DNA of 64,000 nt from Azonexus hydrophilus (GTDB taxonomy: Bacteria > Pseudomonadota > Gammaproteobacteria > Burkholderiales > Rhodocyclaceae). Positions 29,907-39,824 of the stretch are shown here, piece by piece. Within the stretch, counting starts at the first letter, position 1, and each line of letters opens with the position of its first letter. The translations under genes and the position numbers were made by a program. The stretch lies in the NCBI RefSeq assembly GCF_905120355.1, contig NZ_CAJHOB010000004.1:124001-188000 (forward strand), written 5' to 3'. The notes below the pieces were generated by a model. The model ran no database searches. It saw only the letters and a list, made by a program, of their open reading frames with translations, and was not told the origin of the DNA.

Positions 29907-30023
29907 GATGTGCTAATTTCCTACAAAAAACGAACGAATTGCCGGGTTGCCCCGTCTCCCTGTTTGATCCCGACCTCTCGGCACTTGGCGCACCTGCGAT
30001 GCAATCTGAATCCAACAGCCTGA

Positions 30024-30052
30024 TTTTTACGCGACTTGAATTTTTCCGTCAA
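30024..30052 (-). promoter_or_regulatory. Promoter and long 5' leader of the cold-shock gene
   Basis: On the minus strand TTGACG, 17-bp spacer, TAAAAA. Transcription would start near 30016, leaving about 110 nt of leader before the ATG at 29906, consistent with cspA-type cold-responsive leaders. Confidence 0.6.
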
Positions 30053-30142
30053 CATAATTGAATGCCGCAGCGCAGCAATTTTTGCTACAAAAACAAGACG
30101 AAAGCGCGTACTTTGCGCGGCGGGAATGGTTAGAATCTACCC

Positions 30143-30451
30143 ATGGCTAGCAAAATTATAGAAGACGGGCAGATTGAAGCACTACGCAGCAAGTTGCAGC
30201 CGCCCAAAATGTACCGCGTGCTGTTGCTCAATGACGATTTCACCCCGATGGATTTCGTCATTACGGTCTTGCAGCGTTTTTTTTCACTCGATACTGAACA
30301 GGCGACGCGCATCATGCTCAAAGTCCACAACGAGGGCCGTGCTGCCTGTGGCGTGTTTTCGCGTGATGTTGCCGCAACCAAGGTTGAGCAGGTCAGCGCC
30401 TTTGCTCGTCAGCATCAGCACCCGCTGGCTTGTCTCATGGAGGAAAACTGA
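30143..30451 (+). CDS. clpS: ClpS adaptor
   Basis: A 102-residue adaptor that binds N-degron substrates and delivers them to ClpAP. It contains [20 protein letters not shown] (substrate pocket) and [17 protein letters not shown] (ClpA contact). No close Shine-Dalgarno; TAGAAT lies only 7 bp upstream, so the leader is very short. clpA follows at a TGATG overlap. Confidence 0.96.
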   Translation: MASKIIEDGQIEALRSKLQPPKMYRVLLLNDDFTPMDFVITVLQRFFSLDTEQATRIMLKVHNEGRAACGVFSRDVAATKVEQVSAFARQHQHPLACLMEEN

Positions 30452-32712
30452 TGATTGCCCAGGAACTCGAAGTCAGTCTGCATCTGGCTTTTGTCGAGGC
30501 GCGCCAGAAGCGTCACGAGTTCGTTACCGTTGAGCATCTGCTGCTAGCTTTGGTGGACAACCCGTCCGCTGCGGATGCCCTGCGCGCCTGCGGGGCCCAG
30601 CCGGAGGTGCTGCGCCGCGAGCTGTCGAAATTCATTGCTGACCATACTCCGACCATGACTGGCGAGGGAGATTACGATACCCAGCCGACCTTGGGATTTC
30701 AGCGTGTCGTGCAGCGGGCCATTCTGCATGCGCAATCTTCCGGCAAGAAGGAAATCAACGGGGCCAGTGTGCTGGCGGCGATCTACGGAGAAAAGGATTC
30801 GCACGCGGTGTATCACCTGCAGAAGCAGGGCGTCAGCCGTCTCGATGTGGTTAATTACATAGCTCACGGCGTCAGCAAGGTGCAGCCAGCCAAGGCTGTG
30901 CCGGAAGAGGGGGCGGAGAGCGGCAGTGACAAGGGGGAGGCCGGACCGCTGGAGCAATTCACGCATAATTTGAATGCGCAGGCACTGGCTGGACGCATTG
31001 ATCCCTTGATCGGGCGCCATGACGAGCTGGAACGGGTGATTCAGGTATTGTGTCGGCGGCGCAAGAACAATCCGCTGCTGGTTGGTGAGGCCGGCGTTGG
31101 CAAGACCGCCATCGCCGAAGGCTTGGCGCGGCGGGTTGTGGAGGGTGATGTGCCGGAGGTGCTGGCCCAGGCTCAGGTGTACGCTCTCGATATGGGGGCC
31201 TTGCTGGCAGGGACCAAGTACCGTGGTGATTTCGAGCAGCGCCTCAAATCGGTGCTCAAAGCTTTGCAGAACAATCCGAATGCTGTGCTCTTCATCGATG
31301 AGATTCATACCCTGATCGGTGCGGGTGCAGCTTCGGGGGGCACCATGGATGCTTCGAATCTGCTCAAGCCGGCACTCTCTTCCGGGCAGTTGAAGTGCAT
31401 TGGGGCAACGACTTACACCGAGTTTCGCGGTGTATTCGACAAAGACAGTGCGCTCTCCCGGCGTTTTCAGAAGATTGATGTTCCCGAGCCTTCCGTCGCC
31501 GAGACCATTGATATTCTCAAGGGGCTGAAATCGCGTTTCGAGGCGCACCACGGTATCAAATACTCCAATACGGCACTGACTTCGGCCGTGGAGCTGTCGG
31601 CACGCTACATTACCGACCGTCACCTGCCCGACAAAGCGATTGATGTGATCGATGAGGCCGGCGCAGCGCAGCGCATCCTGCCGAAATCGAAGCAGAAAAA
31701 AACAATCAGCAAGAGTGACATCGAGGAAATCGTCGCCAAGATTGCGCGCATTCCGTCGCAACACGTGTCAGTGGATGATCGTAGTGCGCTGAAAAACCTC
31801 GACCGCGACCTGAAGAATGTCGTTTTCGGCCAGGACCCGGCGATTGATGCGCTGGCGAAGGCCATCAAGATGGCCCGCTCCGGTCTGGGTAGTCCGGGCA
31901 AACCCATCGGCAGCTTCCTCTTTTCCGGCCCTACCGGAGTCGGCAAGACCGAGGTGGCGCGGCAGCTGGCGTTTTGCCTGGGGATCGAACTGCAGCGTTT
32001 CGATATGTCCGAGTACATGGAGCGGCACGCGGTGTCACGTCTGATTGGCGCACCGCCGGGTTATGTCGGTTTCGATCAAGGGGGGCTGCTGACCGAGGCG
32101 ATCAGCAAGAAACCGCATTGTGTGCTGCTGTTGGATGAAATCGAGAAAGCCCACCCGGATATCTTCAACATCCTGCTGCAGGTCATGGATCATGGGACGC
32201 TGACCGATAACAACGGACGCAAGGCCGATTTCCGCAACGTCATCATCATCATGACGACCAATGCCGGGGCGGCCGATCTACAGAAATCGAGCATGGGGTT
32301 TACCTCCGTGAAGGAAGCCGGCGACGAAATGGCAGAAATCAAACGCCTGTTCTCGCCGGAGTTCCGCAATCGCCTGGATGCCACGATTTCCTTCCGCATG
32401 CTCGATCACGCCGTGATCCTGCGGGTGGTGGATAAATTCCTCATGCAGCTGGAGGAACAGCTGCACGAGAAGAAAGTAGAGGCGCATTTCACCGATGCCA
32501 TCAAGGAAATGCTGGCAGCGAAGGGGTTCGACCCGCTGATGGGTGCCCGGCCCATGAGCCGTCTGATCCAGGACAGCATTCGTGCCGCGCTGGCCGACGA
32601 ATTGCTGTTCGGTCGCCTGGCCAACGGCGGCAAGGTGACGGTGGATGTCGACGCGGACGGTCAGGTGCGCCTGGATTTTGTTGAAGAAGCCAGTGAGGCA
32701 GCGGCAGTCTGA
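30451..32712 (+). CDS. clpA: ClpA ATPase of the ClpAP protease
   Basis: A 753-residue AAA+ unfoldase. It has an N-domain starting [20 protein letters not shown] (ClpS docking) and two ATPase modules with Walker A GEAGVGKT and [11 protein letters not shown]. Walker B is seen in LFIDEIHTL and [13 protein letters not shown]. The start codon overlaps the clpS stop by one base. Confidence 0.97.
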   Translation: MIAQELEVSLHLAFVEARQKRHEFVTVEHLLLALVDNPSAADALRACGAQPEVLRRELSKFIADHTPTMTGEGDYDTQPTLGFQRVVQRAILHAQSSGKKEINGASVLAAIYGEKDSHAVYHLQKQGVSRLDVVNYIAHGVSKVQPAKAVPEEGAESGSDKGEAGPLEQFTHNLNAQALAGRIDPLIGRHDELERVIQVLCRRRKNNPLLVGEAGVGKTAIAEGLARRVVEGDVPEVLAQAQVYALDMGALLAGTKYRGDFEQRLKSVLKALQNNPNAVLFIDEIHTLIGAGAASGGTMDASNLLKPALSSGQLKCIGATTYTEFRGVFDKDSALSRRFQKIDVPEPSVAETIDILKGLKSRFEAHHGIKYSNTALTSAVELSARYITDRHLPDKAIDVIDEAGAAQRILPKSKQKKTISKSDIEEIVAKIARIPSQHVSVDDRSALKNLDRDLKNVVFGQDPAIDALAKAIKMARSGLGSPGKPIGSFLFSGPTGVGKTEVARQLAFCLGIELQRFDMSEYMERHAVSRLIGAPPGYVGFDQGGLLTEAISKKPHCVLLLDEIEKAHPDIFNILLQVMDHGTLTDNNGRKADFRNVIIIMTTNAGAADLQKSSMGFTSVKEAGDEMAEIKRLFSPEFRNRLDATISFRMLDHAVILRVVDKFLMQLEEQLHEKKVEAHFTDAIKEMLAAKGFDPLMGARPMSRLIQDSIRAALADELLFGRLANGGKVTVDVDADGQVRLDFVEEASEAAAV

Positions 32713-32744
32713 GCAGGCTCTTCTTTTATTGACGGAAAATCATC

Positions 32745-33236
32745 ATGACCTTCAAGACGCCCGACCTCTGCGACCAGTACGAAGCCGAACTCGGCAAGAC
32801 AGTGCGCGTTGTTGCCCCGATGTTTCAGCGTTATGGCGGCCGCACGGCTTTTGCCGGCGAAATCGTCACGTTGAAGATTTTTGAGGACAACACGCTGGTC
32901 CGAGAAATTTTCAACGAACCCGGTCAGGGCAAGGTACTGGTCATCGATGGCGGTGGTTCGCTGCGCTGCGCCCTGGTGGGTGACCAGCTGGCCATTCTGG
33001 CGCACAAGAATGGTTGGGAAGGTGTGGTCGTTTATGGCTGCATCCGCGATTCCGGGGACATCAACGGCATTGACATCGGGGTGCGGGCGCTGAACACGCA
33101 CCCACAAAAAACCGTCAAAAAAGGCATCGGCGACCGCAATCTTCCCCTGATGTTTGGCGGTGTCACCTTCCATCCGGGCGAGTCTATCTACGTCGATGAA
33201 GACGGTATTCTCGTTTCGGCCAAGCCGCTACGCTGA
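32745..33236 (+). CDS. rraA: RraA family protein (regulator of RNase E activity)
   Basis: A 163-residue trimeric fold protein with GGGSLRCALVGDQLA, VVVYGCIRDSGDINGI and KKGIGDRNLPLMFGGVTF. Members inhibit RNase E; some relatives are HMG/CHA aldolases, so the annotation follows the closer RraA-like length and motifs. Confidence 0.9.
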   Translation: MTFKTPDLCDQYEAELGKTVRVVAPMFQRYGGRTAFAGEIVTLKIFEDNTLVREIFNEPGQGKVLVIDGGGSLRCALVGDQLAILAHKNGWEGVVVYGCIRDSGDINGIDIGVRALNTHPQKTVKKGIGDRNLPLMFGGVTFHPGESIYVDEDGILVSAKPLR

Positions 33237-33238
33237 AG

Positions 33239-33805
33239 GTGCGTCTTGTCGCGGTGGCCTGGCTGCTGGCGCAGTTTGCCGGGCTGGCCTGCGCCGAGTT
33301 GCAGGAAAATATCCGCAGCACGTATTACAGTGCCGAGCATCGTGCCGGGACGATGCTGCTGGCGACCCTGAACCACTATTCCCCGATCCGCCAGAACAGC
33401 CAGATCTTTCATGCCTACACCGGCTGGAATATTCAGTGGAATTTCCGCTGGTGGGAAGAGCGCGATGGCCGTTGCCGCATCACCAGTAATCAGACCCGTC
33501 TGCAGGTGGAAATCACGCTGCCTCGCCTGGTCACCAGTGATCCAGCGGTGCGTCGCCGTTTTGACCGTTACCTGGGGGCGCTGCGGGCACACGAAATAGA
33601 ACACGTGGCGATTGGCCGGCGCTATGCGCGTCGTATTGACGAAGGTATCCGGCGCCTGCCGCAAATGACCTCCTGCGCAGCCTTGAGCCGTGCTGCCAAT
33701 ACTTTGGGGGAAAAGCTGCTGCAAGAAGCAGTGGCAGCCGAGCGGGAGATGGATCGCCAGACTGCCCACGGCGCCCGACAGGGCGCCACTTTGCAGGAGG
33801 ATTGA
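33239..33805 (+). CDS. Secreted DUF922 protein, possible metalloprotease
   Basis: A 188-residue protein from GTG 33239, 2 bp after rraA. It starts with a signal peptide (LVAVAWLLAQFAGLACA) and has the DUF922 pattern: TGWNIQWNFRWWE, then RAHEIEHVAIG, an HExxH zinc-protease-like motif. Two Cys (GRC, TSC) may form a disulfide. Proteolytic activity is inferred from HExxH only. Confidence 0.75.
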   Translation: MRLVAVAWLLAQFAGLACAELQENIRSTYYSAEHRAGTMLLATLNHYSPIRQNSQIFHAYTGWNIQWNFRWWEERDGRCRITSNQTRLQVEITLPRLVTSDPAVRRRFDRYLGALRAHEIEHVAIGRRYARRIDEGIRRLPQMTSCAALSRAANTLGEKLLQEAVAAEREMDRQTAHGARQGATLQED

Positions 33806-33814
33806 ACAGTCGGC

Positions 33815-35611
33815 TTAGTCCTCCAGCAGTACCGTGCTGTCGCAGCCAACCCGCACGGTCCCCCAGTGCCGATTGTCGATCATGATTGGCAGGTTGATTT
33901 CCGACAGAATTTCACCGGTATCGCGGGCGTAAGTTTGTACCAACAAGGGGGCGGTGTTGTGCGCGCCGCGCTGGCCGGTGGGGTCGCTCCATATGCGGCG
34001 GGTGCGGTTGCCGAGCAGATCAGTCTGGTAATCGCCGGTCAGCGGTCTGGAAAACTTCAGGTTGTGGATGGCGCCGTAGCCTTTGGTGTCGATGATGAGG
34101 GCAAAAATACCGCCCTTCAGCTTGCTCAGCGTGTCTTCAAGTAGGGGCTGCAGCTGGCGTTCAAACGCTGCGCAGTAACTGACGTCGTATTTCTGCGGAT
34201 TGGTGCGTGCCAGTGGCTGGTAATTCTGGTCCCAGATATTGACGCCTTCGGCGGCGAGCGCGGTCAGTCGTTCCTGAATCCGGTCGCGGAAAAGGCGGGC
34301 CTGGTCGACGTTGAAGTCGAATGCCCCTCGCCCGATCTTGAAACGCGACACCAGCTCCTGCACGCTTTCCGCAGCCTGGCTGAGCATTTCCGAGGTTTTG
34401 CTCGAATCTTCCATGCTGGCGGCGACATTGCCGGAAAGCGTCTGCACCTGATGCACTGAATCATGCACCTGACCGTTGGTGGCTGTCAGTTCCTCCATGG
34501 CGCTGGCGATCTGGTTCAGCTGATCACCGGTGCGCTCGAAATTGCCCACCATGTTCTGGAATTCAGCAGCGGAATGTTCGACAACCTGCCGTGCTTGCAT
34601 GATGTCTGCGTTGATGGCTTCGTTTTCCTGCTGGGTTTCCAGCACCAAATCAGTCATTCCAGCGATATTGCTGGTGATTTCCTGCGTGGCGACATCGACC
34701 CGTTCGGCCAGTTTGCGCACTTCGTCGGCGACCACGGCAAAACCGCGCCCCATTTCGCCAGCGCGGGCGGCCTCGATGGCTGCGTTCAGAGCCAGCAGGT
34801 TGGTCTGATTGGCAATATCCTTGATCAGGCTGGCGATCTGGCGAATGCTGTCGGAACGCTCGGCCAGCATGCCGACCGTATCGTTGAAGGCGGCCAGTTT
34901 GTTGCTGACGTTTTGTACCTTGCTGACGAAATCGTGCATTTCCAGCAGCGAATTGCGTGCTGTACTCAGGTTGCGCTCGGTATCGTTGGAGATCATGGCG
35001 GCCGATGCGGACACCTCCTGGATGGCCTGGATGGCCTCGCCACTGGCGGAAAATACTGCTCTTGCCAGCTCGCCTTGCTCGTCGGCGCTGCGTGCCGTCA
35101 CTGTCACGGCACGGCGCACCACGACGGCTTCCCGGGCGATGTCCACACTGGCGCGGCGGACTTCGCTGATGATTTCGCGCATCTTGTCGGCAAAGCGGTT
35201 GTATGCCTCGGCCAGGGTGCGCAGTTCATCATGGGTCATGGTGGGAAGATCGCGTGAAAAATCGCCTTCGCCGCGCCCGATTTCGTCGAAAATCTGCGCA
35301 ATCATGCGTACCGGCCGCAAGATCAGAAAACGGATGTAGAGAATCTGCATCACGTTCCAGCACAAAGCCACCACTGTGAGGCCGATCATCAGTGTCAGGG
35401 TGGTATCCAGTCCTTGCGAAACCCGTAATAACGCATCCTGACCGATGCTGGATTGCGCCAGCTCCGCCATGATGGCTTGCTTTTCGCGGAAGTAGACCAC
35501 CAGATAGCCAAGATCAATGACGAAAAGAACCAGAAAACTCATCAACTTCTTGGTCAATGAGTTCCAGAAAGTGCGCTCATTCCAATCGTAAAGACGCCAG
35601 AATAATTTCAT
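33815..35611 (-). CDS. Methyl-accepting chemotaxis protein with C-terminal sensor-like domain
   Basis: A 598-residue chemoreceptor. Two N-terminal membrane helices enclose a periplasmic loop of only about 30 residues, too short for a usual ligand-binding domain. A HAMP segment follows, then the signalling hairpin with [20 protein letters not shown]. About 170 residues follow the signalling domain (from [20 protein letters not shown]), ending [20 protein letters not shown]. This resembles Cache-type sensor repeats placed in the cytoplasm. ATG 35611 was chosen over GTG 35620. Confidence 0.88.
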   Translation of the reverse strand: MKLFWRLYDWNERTFWNSLTKKLMSFLVLFVIDLGYLVVYFREKQAIMAELAQSSIGQDALLRVSQGLDTTLTLMIGLTVVALCWNVMQILYIRFLILRPVRMIAQIFDEIGRGEGDFSRDLPTMTHDELRTLAEAYNRFADKMREIISEVRRASVDIAREAVVVRRAVTVTARSADEQGELARAVFSASGEAIQAIQEVSASAAMISNDTERNLSTARNSLLEMHDFVSKVQNVSNKLAAFNDTVGMLAERSDSIRQIASLIKDIANQTNLLALNAAIEAARAGEMGRGFAVVADEVRKLAERVDVATQEITSNIAGMTDLVLETQQENEAINADIMQARQVVEHSAAEFQNMVGNFERTGDQLNQIASAMEELTATNGQVHDSVHQVQTLSGNVAASMEDSSKTSEMLSQAAESVQELVSRFKIGRGAFDFNVDQARLFRDRIQERLTALAAEGVNIWDQNYQPLARTNPQKYDVSYCAAFERQLQPLLEDTLSKLKGGIFALIIDTKGYGAIHNLKFSRPLTGDYQTDLLGNRTRRIWSDPTGQRGAHNTAPLLVQTYARDTGEILSEINLPIMIDNRHWGTVRVGCDSTVLLED

Positions 35612-35724
35612 TGGAATCACCCGGAATTTTTAAAAGTATCGAATTCAATACCGGTTTGCTAGTAACCGTCAAGCGGATGAAACAAATTCGCAATAAAGCG
35701 CCGATCCGGGGTATGCCGCAGTGC

Positions 35725-35761
35725 GTTTCACAGGCGTGGATTAAATCCCGCATTGTGAAAC
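35725..35761. promoter_or_regulatory. Interrupted dyad between the chemoreceptor gene and aceA
   Basis: GTTTCACA and TGTGAAAC are perfect inverted arms 21 bp apart, with GGATTAAATCC palindromic at the centre. No T-run follows, so an operator is likelier than a terminator. Confidence 0.4.
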
Positions 35762-35806
35762 ACATTGCTTAATACAATGAAAAATATGGAAAAATTTTTG
35801 TCTTGT

Positions 35807-35820
35807 GTCTTATATAAGAC
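35807..35820. promoter_or_regulatory. Perfect 14-bp palindrome upstream of the aceA -35
   Basis: GTCTTATATAAGAC ends 3 bp before the candidate -35. A dimeric regulator bound here would touch RNA polymerase. The regulator is not identified. Confidence 0.55.
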
Positions 35821-35822
35821 TC

Positions 35823-35851
35823 TTGCTGCTCTGCAAAAAACGCTCTATACT
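35823..35851 (+). promoter_or_regulatory. Promoter of aceA
   Basis: TTGCTG, exact 17-bp spacer, TATACT, about 72 bp before the aceA ATG. Confidence 0.65.
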
Positions 35852-35922
35852 TTGCCCATGCTGTCGGACAAAAAAACCGACGGTTTTTTGAGAAATACCA
35901 CCCTGACTACGAAGGAAGACAC

Positions 35923-37233
35923 ATGAGCACTCGCGAACAGCAAATCGCCGCCCTGGAAAAAGACTGGGCTGAAAACCCCCGTTGGAAGCTCGTCAAGCGC
36001 GGCTACTCCGCTGCTGACGTGGTTCGTCTGCGCGGCTCCCTGCAGCCGGAATACACCCTGGCCCAGCGCGGCGCCAAGGTCCTCTGGGAAAAGGTCAACG
36101 GCGGTGCCAAGAAGGGTTATGTGAACGCCTTCGGCGCCATCACCGCTGGTCAAGCCATGCAACAGGCCAAGGCTGGCCTGGAAGCCGTGTATCTCTCCGG
36201 CTGGCAGGTTGCTGCCGACGGCAACACCTCGGAAACCATGTACCCGGACCAGTCGCTGTACGCCTACGACTCCGTCCCGACGATGGTTCGCCGCATCAAC
36301 AACACCTTCAAGCGCGCTGACGAAATCCAGTGGTCGCGTGGCATCAATCCGGGCGACGAAGGCTTCATCGACTACTTCCTGCCGATCGTTGCCGACGCAG
36401 AAGCCGGTTTCGGCGGCGTGCTGAACGCCTTCGAACTGATGAAGAACATGATCGCCGCCGGCGCCGCCGGTGTGCACTTCGAAGACCAGCTGGCTGCCGC
36501 CAAGAAGTGCGGCCACATGGGTGGCAAGGTGCTCGTCCCGACCCGCGAAGCCGTCGAGAAGCTGATCTCCGCTCGTTTCGCTGCTGACGTCATGGGCGTT
36601 CCGACGCTGATCCTGGCTCGTACCGATGCTGAAGCCGCCAACCTGATCACCTCCGACTACGACGACAACGACAAGCCCTTCCTCACCGGTGAGCGCACCC
36701 AGGAAGGCTTCTACCGCGTCAAGAACGGTCTGGAGCAATCGATCTCCCGCGGCGTGGCCTACGCCCCGTACGCCGACCTCGTCTGGTGCGAAACCGGCGT
36801 GCCCGATATCGGCTTCGCCCGCGAATTCGCCCAGGCCGTGCAGGCCGCCTGCCCAGGCAAGCTACTGTCGTACAACTGCTCGCCGTCTTTCAACTGGAAG
36901 AAGAACCTCAACGACAGCCAGATCGCCTCCTTCCAGGAAGAACTGTCGGCGCTGGGCTACAAGTACCAGTTCATCACCCTGGCCGGTATCCACGTCAATT
37001 GGTACAACACCTTCAAGTTCGCCCACGCCTATGCTCGCGGCGAAGGCATGAAGCACTACGTTGAAATGGTTCAGGAACCGGAATTCGCCGCTCGCGAACA
37101 GGGCTACACCTTCGTGTCGCACCAGCAGGAAGTCGGTACCGGTTACTTTGACGAAGTCACCACCGTCATCCAGGGCGGTTCCTCCTCCGTGAAGGCCCTG
37201 ACCGGCTCGACCGAAGAAGAGCAGTTCCACTAA
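35923..37233 (+). CDS. aceA: Isocitrate lyase
   Basis: A 436-residue glyoxylate-shunt enzyme cleaving isocitrate to glyoxylate and succinate. It has the catalytic [13 protein letters not shown] signature and [17 protein letters not shown] precedes the ATG. The last 76 codons lie in a 230-bp direct repeat whose second copy is at 48236. The gene is full length, so insertion of the mobile element left an intact open reading frame. The 3' part now fused to it probably came from the element. Confidence 0.97.
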   Translation: MSTREQQIAALEKDWAENPRWKLVKRGYSAADVVRLRGSLQPEYTLAQRGAKVLWEKVNGGAKKGYVNAFGAITAGQAMQQAKAGLEAVYLSGWQVAADGNTSETMYPDQSLYAYDSVPTMVRRINNTFKRADEIQWSRGINPGDEGFIDYFLPIVADAEAGFGGVLNAFELMKNMIAAGAAGVHFEDQLAAAKKCGHMGGKVLVPTREAVEKLISARFAADVMGVPTLILARTDAEAANLITSDYDDNDKPFLTGERTQEGFYRVKNGLEQSISRGVAYAPYADLVWCETGVPDIGFAREFAQAVQAACPGKLLSYNCSPSFNWKKNLNDSQIASFQEELSALGYKYQFITLAGIHVNWYNTFKFAHAYARGEGMKHYVEMVQEPEFAAREQGYTFVSHQQEVGTGYFDEVTTVIQGGSSSVKALTGSTEEEQFH

Positions 37234-37234
37234 G
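37005..37234. repeat. Left direct repeat (attL side): 3' end of aceA
   Basis: 230 bp matching 48236-48465 base for base on my reading. The flanks differ at once (A/T before, C/A after). It includes the aceA stop codon plus one base. Confidence 0.95.
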
Positions 37235-37276
37235 CAACCGCTTACGATTGCCGCGACATCCTGCGGCATCCAGAAG

Positions 37277-37306
37277 GCCGATCCTCAAAAGGGATCGGCT
37301 TTTTTC
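37277..37306 (+). terminator. Terminator downstream of the reconstituted aceA
   Basis: GCCGATCC / GGATCGGC stem followed by T6. It is element DNA on this side, so the element supplies aceA with a terminator. Confidence 0.8.
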
Positions 37307-37364
37307 GTTCCTGATCCATCGCCCCCATGAGTACAATGTACTAATCACAAAGACATGAGCACCC

Positions 37365-38096
37365 ATGGACACAGCACAAGAGAAAAAGCATAAGAGCAAG
37401 CCCAGCTTGAGGGTGTGGGTAACAGCATCCTCGATCTTCGGGCTTGGATCGCTCAACGTCGCGACACTCATGCATGACGGAGCCCACCAATTTGCCTATA
37501 ACGGCATCCAGAACATTCTCGGCGTCGCTGATACGCTGCTCATGCGAGTAGGTGCTGAGGCAGTCTCACATAAGCTGCTTGCACAGAGCCCTACCTCAAA
37601 ACAAGAAGTCCATATCAAGCAGGCGACAGCCGGGATTCGTACTGAACTCGACAATGAACGATCAGTGCATAGAACGCTACAAAGCACGCATCGCACTGAG
37701 ATTGAGCGGCACAATGCTTTGGCAGCCAAACACCGTGATCTTGATAGCCGACATCAGGCGGTACTGAAGAGCTATGGTGACTTGGAGGCTCGCCACGCAA
37801 GAGTCAGTTCCGAACATGCGGCACTCACCAAGCAACAGACCCAGCAAGCAGCAGTTGCAAAGCGCGTGTCTGAACGAATCACTCCGCGCATAACCAACAC
37901 CGCCAGACGTAGCGCGTCGTCACTCCCTGCAAAAGTTGCCCCTATCGTCGGCACAGTAATGGCGGCAGGAATGACGCTGTGGGACATCAAGGATATGTGC
38001 GACACACTCCGGGACATGAATGAATTGAAGTCTGCCCACGGACTGCCAGCCACAGATCACTCTGCTGTTTGTGGAATGAAATTACCAGGCCGATAA
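37365..38096 (+). CDS. Membrane protein with coiled coil, unknown
   Basis: 243 residues, not recognised. A hydrophobic segment near the N-terminus (VWVTASSIFGLGSLNVATL) is followed by a long charged heptad-like region at roughly 85-165 (TEIERHNALAAKHRDLDSRH and similar), then a second hydrophobic stretch (AKVAPIVGTVMAAGMTLWD) and DMCDTLRDMNELKS. A small inverted repeat AGTAC-AAT-GTACT lies at 37330-37342, just upstream. It is the first gene inside the left end of the element and is convergent with the XRE regulator. Confidence 0.6.
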   Translation: MDTAQEKKHKSKPSLRVWVTASSIFGLGSLNVATLMHDGAHQFAYNGIQNILGVADTLLMRVGAEAVSHKLLAQSPTSKQEVHIKQATAGIRTELDNERSVHRTLQSTHRTEIERHNALAAKHRDLDSRHQAVLKSYGDLEARHARVSSEHAALTKQQTQQAAVAKRVSERITPRITNTARRSASSLPAKVAPIVGTVMAAGMTLWDIKDMCDTLRDMNELKSAHGLPATDHSAVCGMKLPGR

Positions 38097-38098
38097 CA

Positions 38099-38431
38099 TC
38101 AGCCAAGTTCAGCAAGGAACAGCGCCACCTGTTCAGTCCTAGCTGCGGCATCAAGGTAACTCAGTTTGAGCAGCAACGTAGCCACTTGATCATCATCGCA
38201 ATACAGGTAGGCAACAGGCACTCGAAGCGAATCAGCGATAAGTCTCACGGTTGGCAAGGGCGGCTCATGAACACCAAGCTCATAACGACTGATCCGCGCT
38301 CTGGCGCTTGATTCGTCAATTCCAATCGCAACGCCCACCCGCTCCTGAGACCAGCCCAAAGCCTCGCGTACTTGACGCATCCGACGTCCGACGACGCTCG
38401 GTGAACATTGGGTGGCAGTTGGGCGAGACAT
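38099..38431 (-). CDS. XRE-family transcriptional regulator
   Basis: 110 residues. A helix-turn-helix of the Cro/CI type spans VVGRRMRQVREALGWSQERV to ISRYELG and is followed by VRLIADSLRVPVAYLYCDDD. It is divergent from the AT-rich cassette starting at 38546, and the shared intergenic region holds two inverted repeats, so it probably controls that cassette and itself. Confidence 0.85.
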   Translation of the reverse strand: MSRPTATQCSPSVVGRRMRQVREALGWSQERVGVAIGIDESSARARISRYELGVHEPPLPTVRLIADSLRVPVAYLYCDDDQVATLLLKLSYLDAAARTEQVALFLAELG

Positions 38432-38442
38432 GTTGCGAGTCT

Positions 38443-38503
38443 CGTGACAAAATGCCGCTGTGTTGTCACGTTTTTCGTTACAATTAACCTTACAAGAAGG
38501 TTA
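38443..38503. promoter_or_regulatory. Putative operators between the XRE gene and the AT-rich cassette
   Basis: Two dyads: CGTGACA (38443-38449) with TGTCACG (38464-38470), and TAACCTT / AAGGTTA around a 5-nt loop (38485-38503). TACAAT at 38479-38484 could be the -10 for the rightward cassette. Confidence 0.55.
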
Positions 38504-38545
38504 GATAGTCCAAGAGCGTAACAAAAAAATATAATAAATAACCAA

Positions 38546-39034
38546 ATGAAAAACTGGATTCTCCCCGCGATCATAGCAATTACACTAGCCGCAACAATCG
38601 CGACAGCATATTACATAATCCGCAAGATAAAACAAGACAAGATTGACAACCACAACACCACCGCAACAAAACTAAAGTTAATAGCAATCCTAATAATGTA
38701 CCTAGTATCGGTAACTTCGACATGGGTGGAGGTTCGGCTATTTAAAGATATTGACGGATTTGATCCATCGATATTCCCAATCATCGCGATGAGTGTCAGC
38801 ATCATAATTTTTTACGTTTTAAAAAAAGAGATCGGGAGAAAGGCACTAATCATCTCTGGGGCAGCATCGATATTAATCAGTTTACTCTTGCTTCTTGCAT
38901 TGGCCAACTTGCCACTGCTATCGAATGGGCCTGGAGTATTTATATTCGCAATTGCATCTGCCTTGCAAATGTATGTAGCCGTAAAATACAGGCCCAAAAA
39001 TCCCCAGCCATTTGAAATTAGGATAACGATATGA
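38546..39034 (+). CDS. Polytopic membrane protein, unknown
   Basis: 162 residues with about five hydrophobic helices (WILPAIIAITLAATIATAYY; LIAILIMYLVSVTSTWVEV; FPIIAMSVSIIIFYVL; ALIISGAASILISLLLLLAL; VFIFAIASALQMYV). Base composition is clearly AT-richer than the host genes, suggesting a foreign source. It overlaps the next gene by 4 bp (ATGA). No family recognised. Confidence 0.6.
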   Translation: MKNWILPAIIAITLAATIATAYYIIRKIKQDKIDNHNTTATKLKLIAILIMYLVSVTSTWVEVRLFKDIDGFDPSIFPIIAMSVSIIIFYVLKKEIGRKALIISGAASILISLLLLLALANLPLLSNGPGVFIFAIASALQMYVAVKYRPKNPQPFEIRITI

Positions 39035-39795
39035 TTCCGGCAGCAGTCCCCCTCGCAGCGTTCGCCACATCATCGATTGTCAGCAGCATAGTTACATTAT
39101 ATGGAGTTGCAACTGATGTTAACGACTGGATGAACAAACATATTCTGTCGATGCAAGAAAGTGAAAACATCACAGTATCACGCACCGGCAAAGTGTTAGA
39201 GGGAGCAAAGTTTGGATTTGGCTTGGGATACGCCGCACCCATCATAGCAATCGCTACTGGCCAAATGCTACTTGGAAACCCTCTGTCAGTGATAACGACA
39301 GTTGCCACAGCTGCAACCATATCGAATCCGATTGCAATGACGTGCGCATCAATCGGGGCAATATACTATGGCTGGAATGCACTTAATGATTCCGAACGCA
39401 ATGACATACTCGACAAACTGAGCCGAGGCCTAGAAATTGGCATTGAACTCATTAAGTCAATAATCCAGTACATTCTAAACGGCATTGCCTCTGTTGTAAC
39501 TTCAAATAACGTAAAGCTTCTGAAGGAATACATAGAGAAAGAAGCTGCAGTGTTTGGCAGAACACTGTACGACATCACTCGCAGCGCCACAGATAAAGTG
39601 ATAGCCACTCTAAATCATACGGTCACTACAGCAAATTCCGTCATTGAAGCGTCAGTCGAAGCAGCCTCAGTTGCGGGAAACACACTAAAAAGTTACGGTA
39701 GCCAATGTATAGAAACCGTCAAAACAGCACTGCCAAGTAGCTTGAATAACAGCGATAAAAATAACCAGAAAGATAAAAACAGCAGAAATCAATAA
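39031..39795 (+). CDS. Hydrophobic/amphipathic protein, unknown
   Basis: 254 residues. It has hydrophobic stretches in the first half (AAFATSSIVSSIVTLYGVAT; YAAPIIAIATGQMLLG; VITTVATAATISNPIAMTCA), then YYGWNALNDSERNDILDKLS, long amphipathic helices to about residue 230, and a polar tail. The layout could suit a membrane-active or pore-like protein, but nothing identifies it. AT-rich; coupled to the preceding gene. Confidence 0.6.
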   Translation: MIPAAVPLAAFATSSIVSSIVTLYGVATDVNDWMNKHILSMQESENITVSRTGKVLEGAKFGFGLGYAAPIIAIATGQMLLGNPLSVITTVATAATISNPIAMTCASIGAIYYGWNALNDSERNDILDKLSRGLEIGIELIKSIIQYILNGIASVVTSNNVKLLKEYIEKEAAVFGRTLYDITRSATDKVIATLNHTVTTANSVIEASVEAASVAGNTLKSYGSQCIETVKTALPSSLNNSDKNNQKDKNSRNQ

Positions 39796-39824
39796 ACAAC
39801 GCATTCATACTTTGAGGAAGCAAC

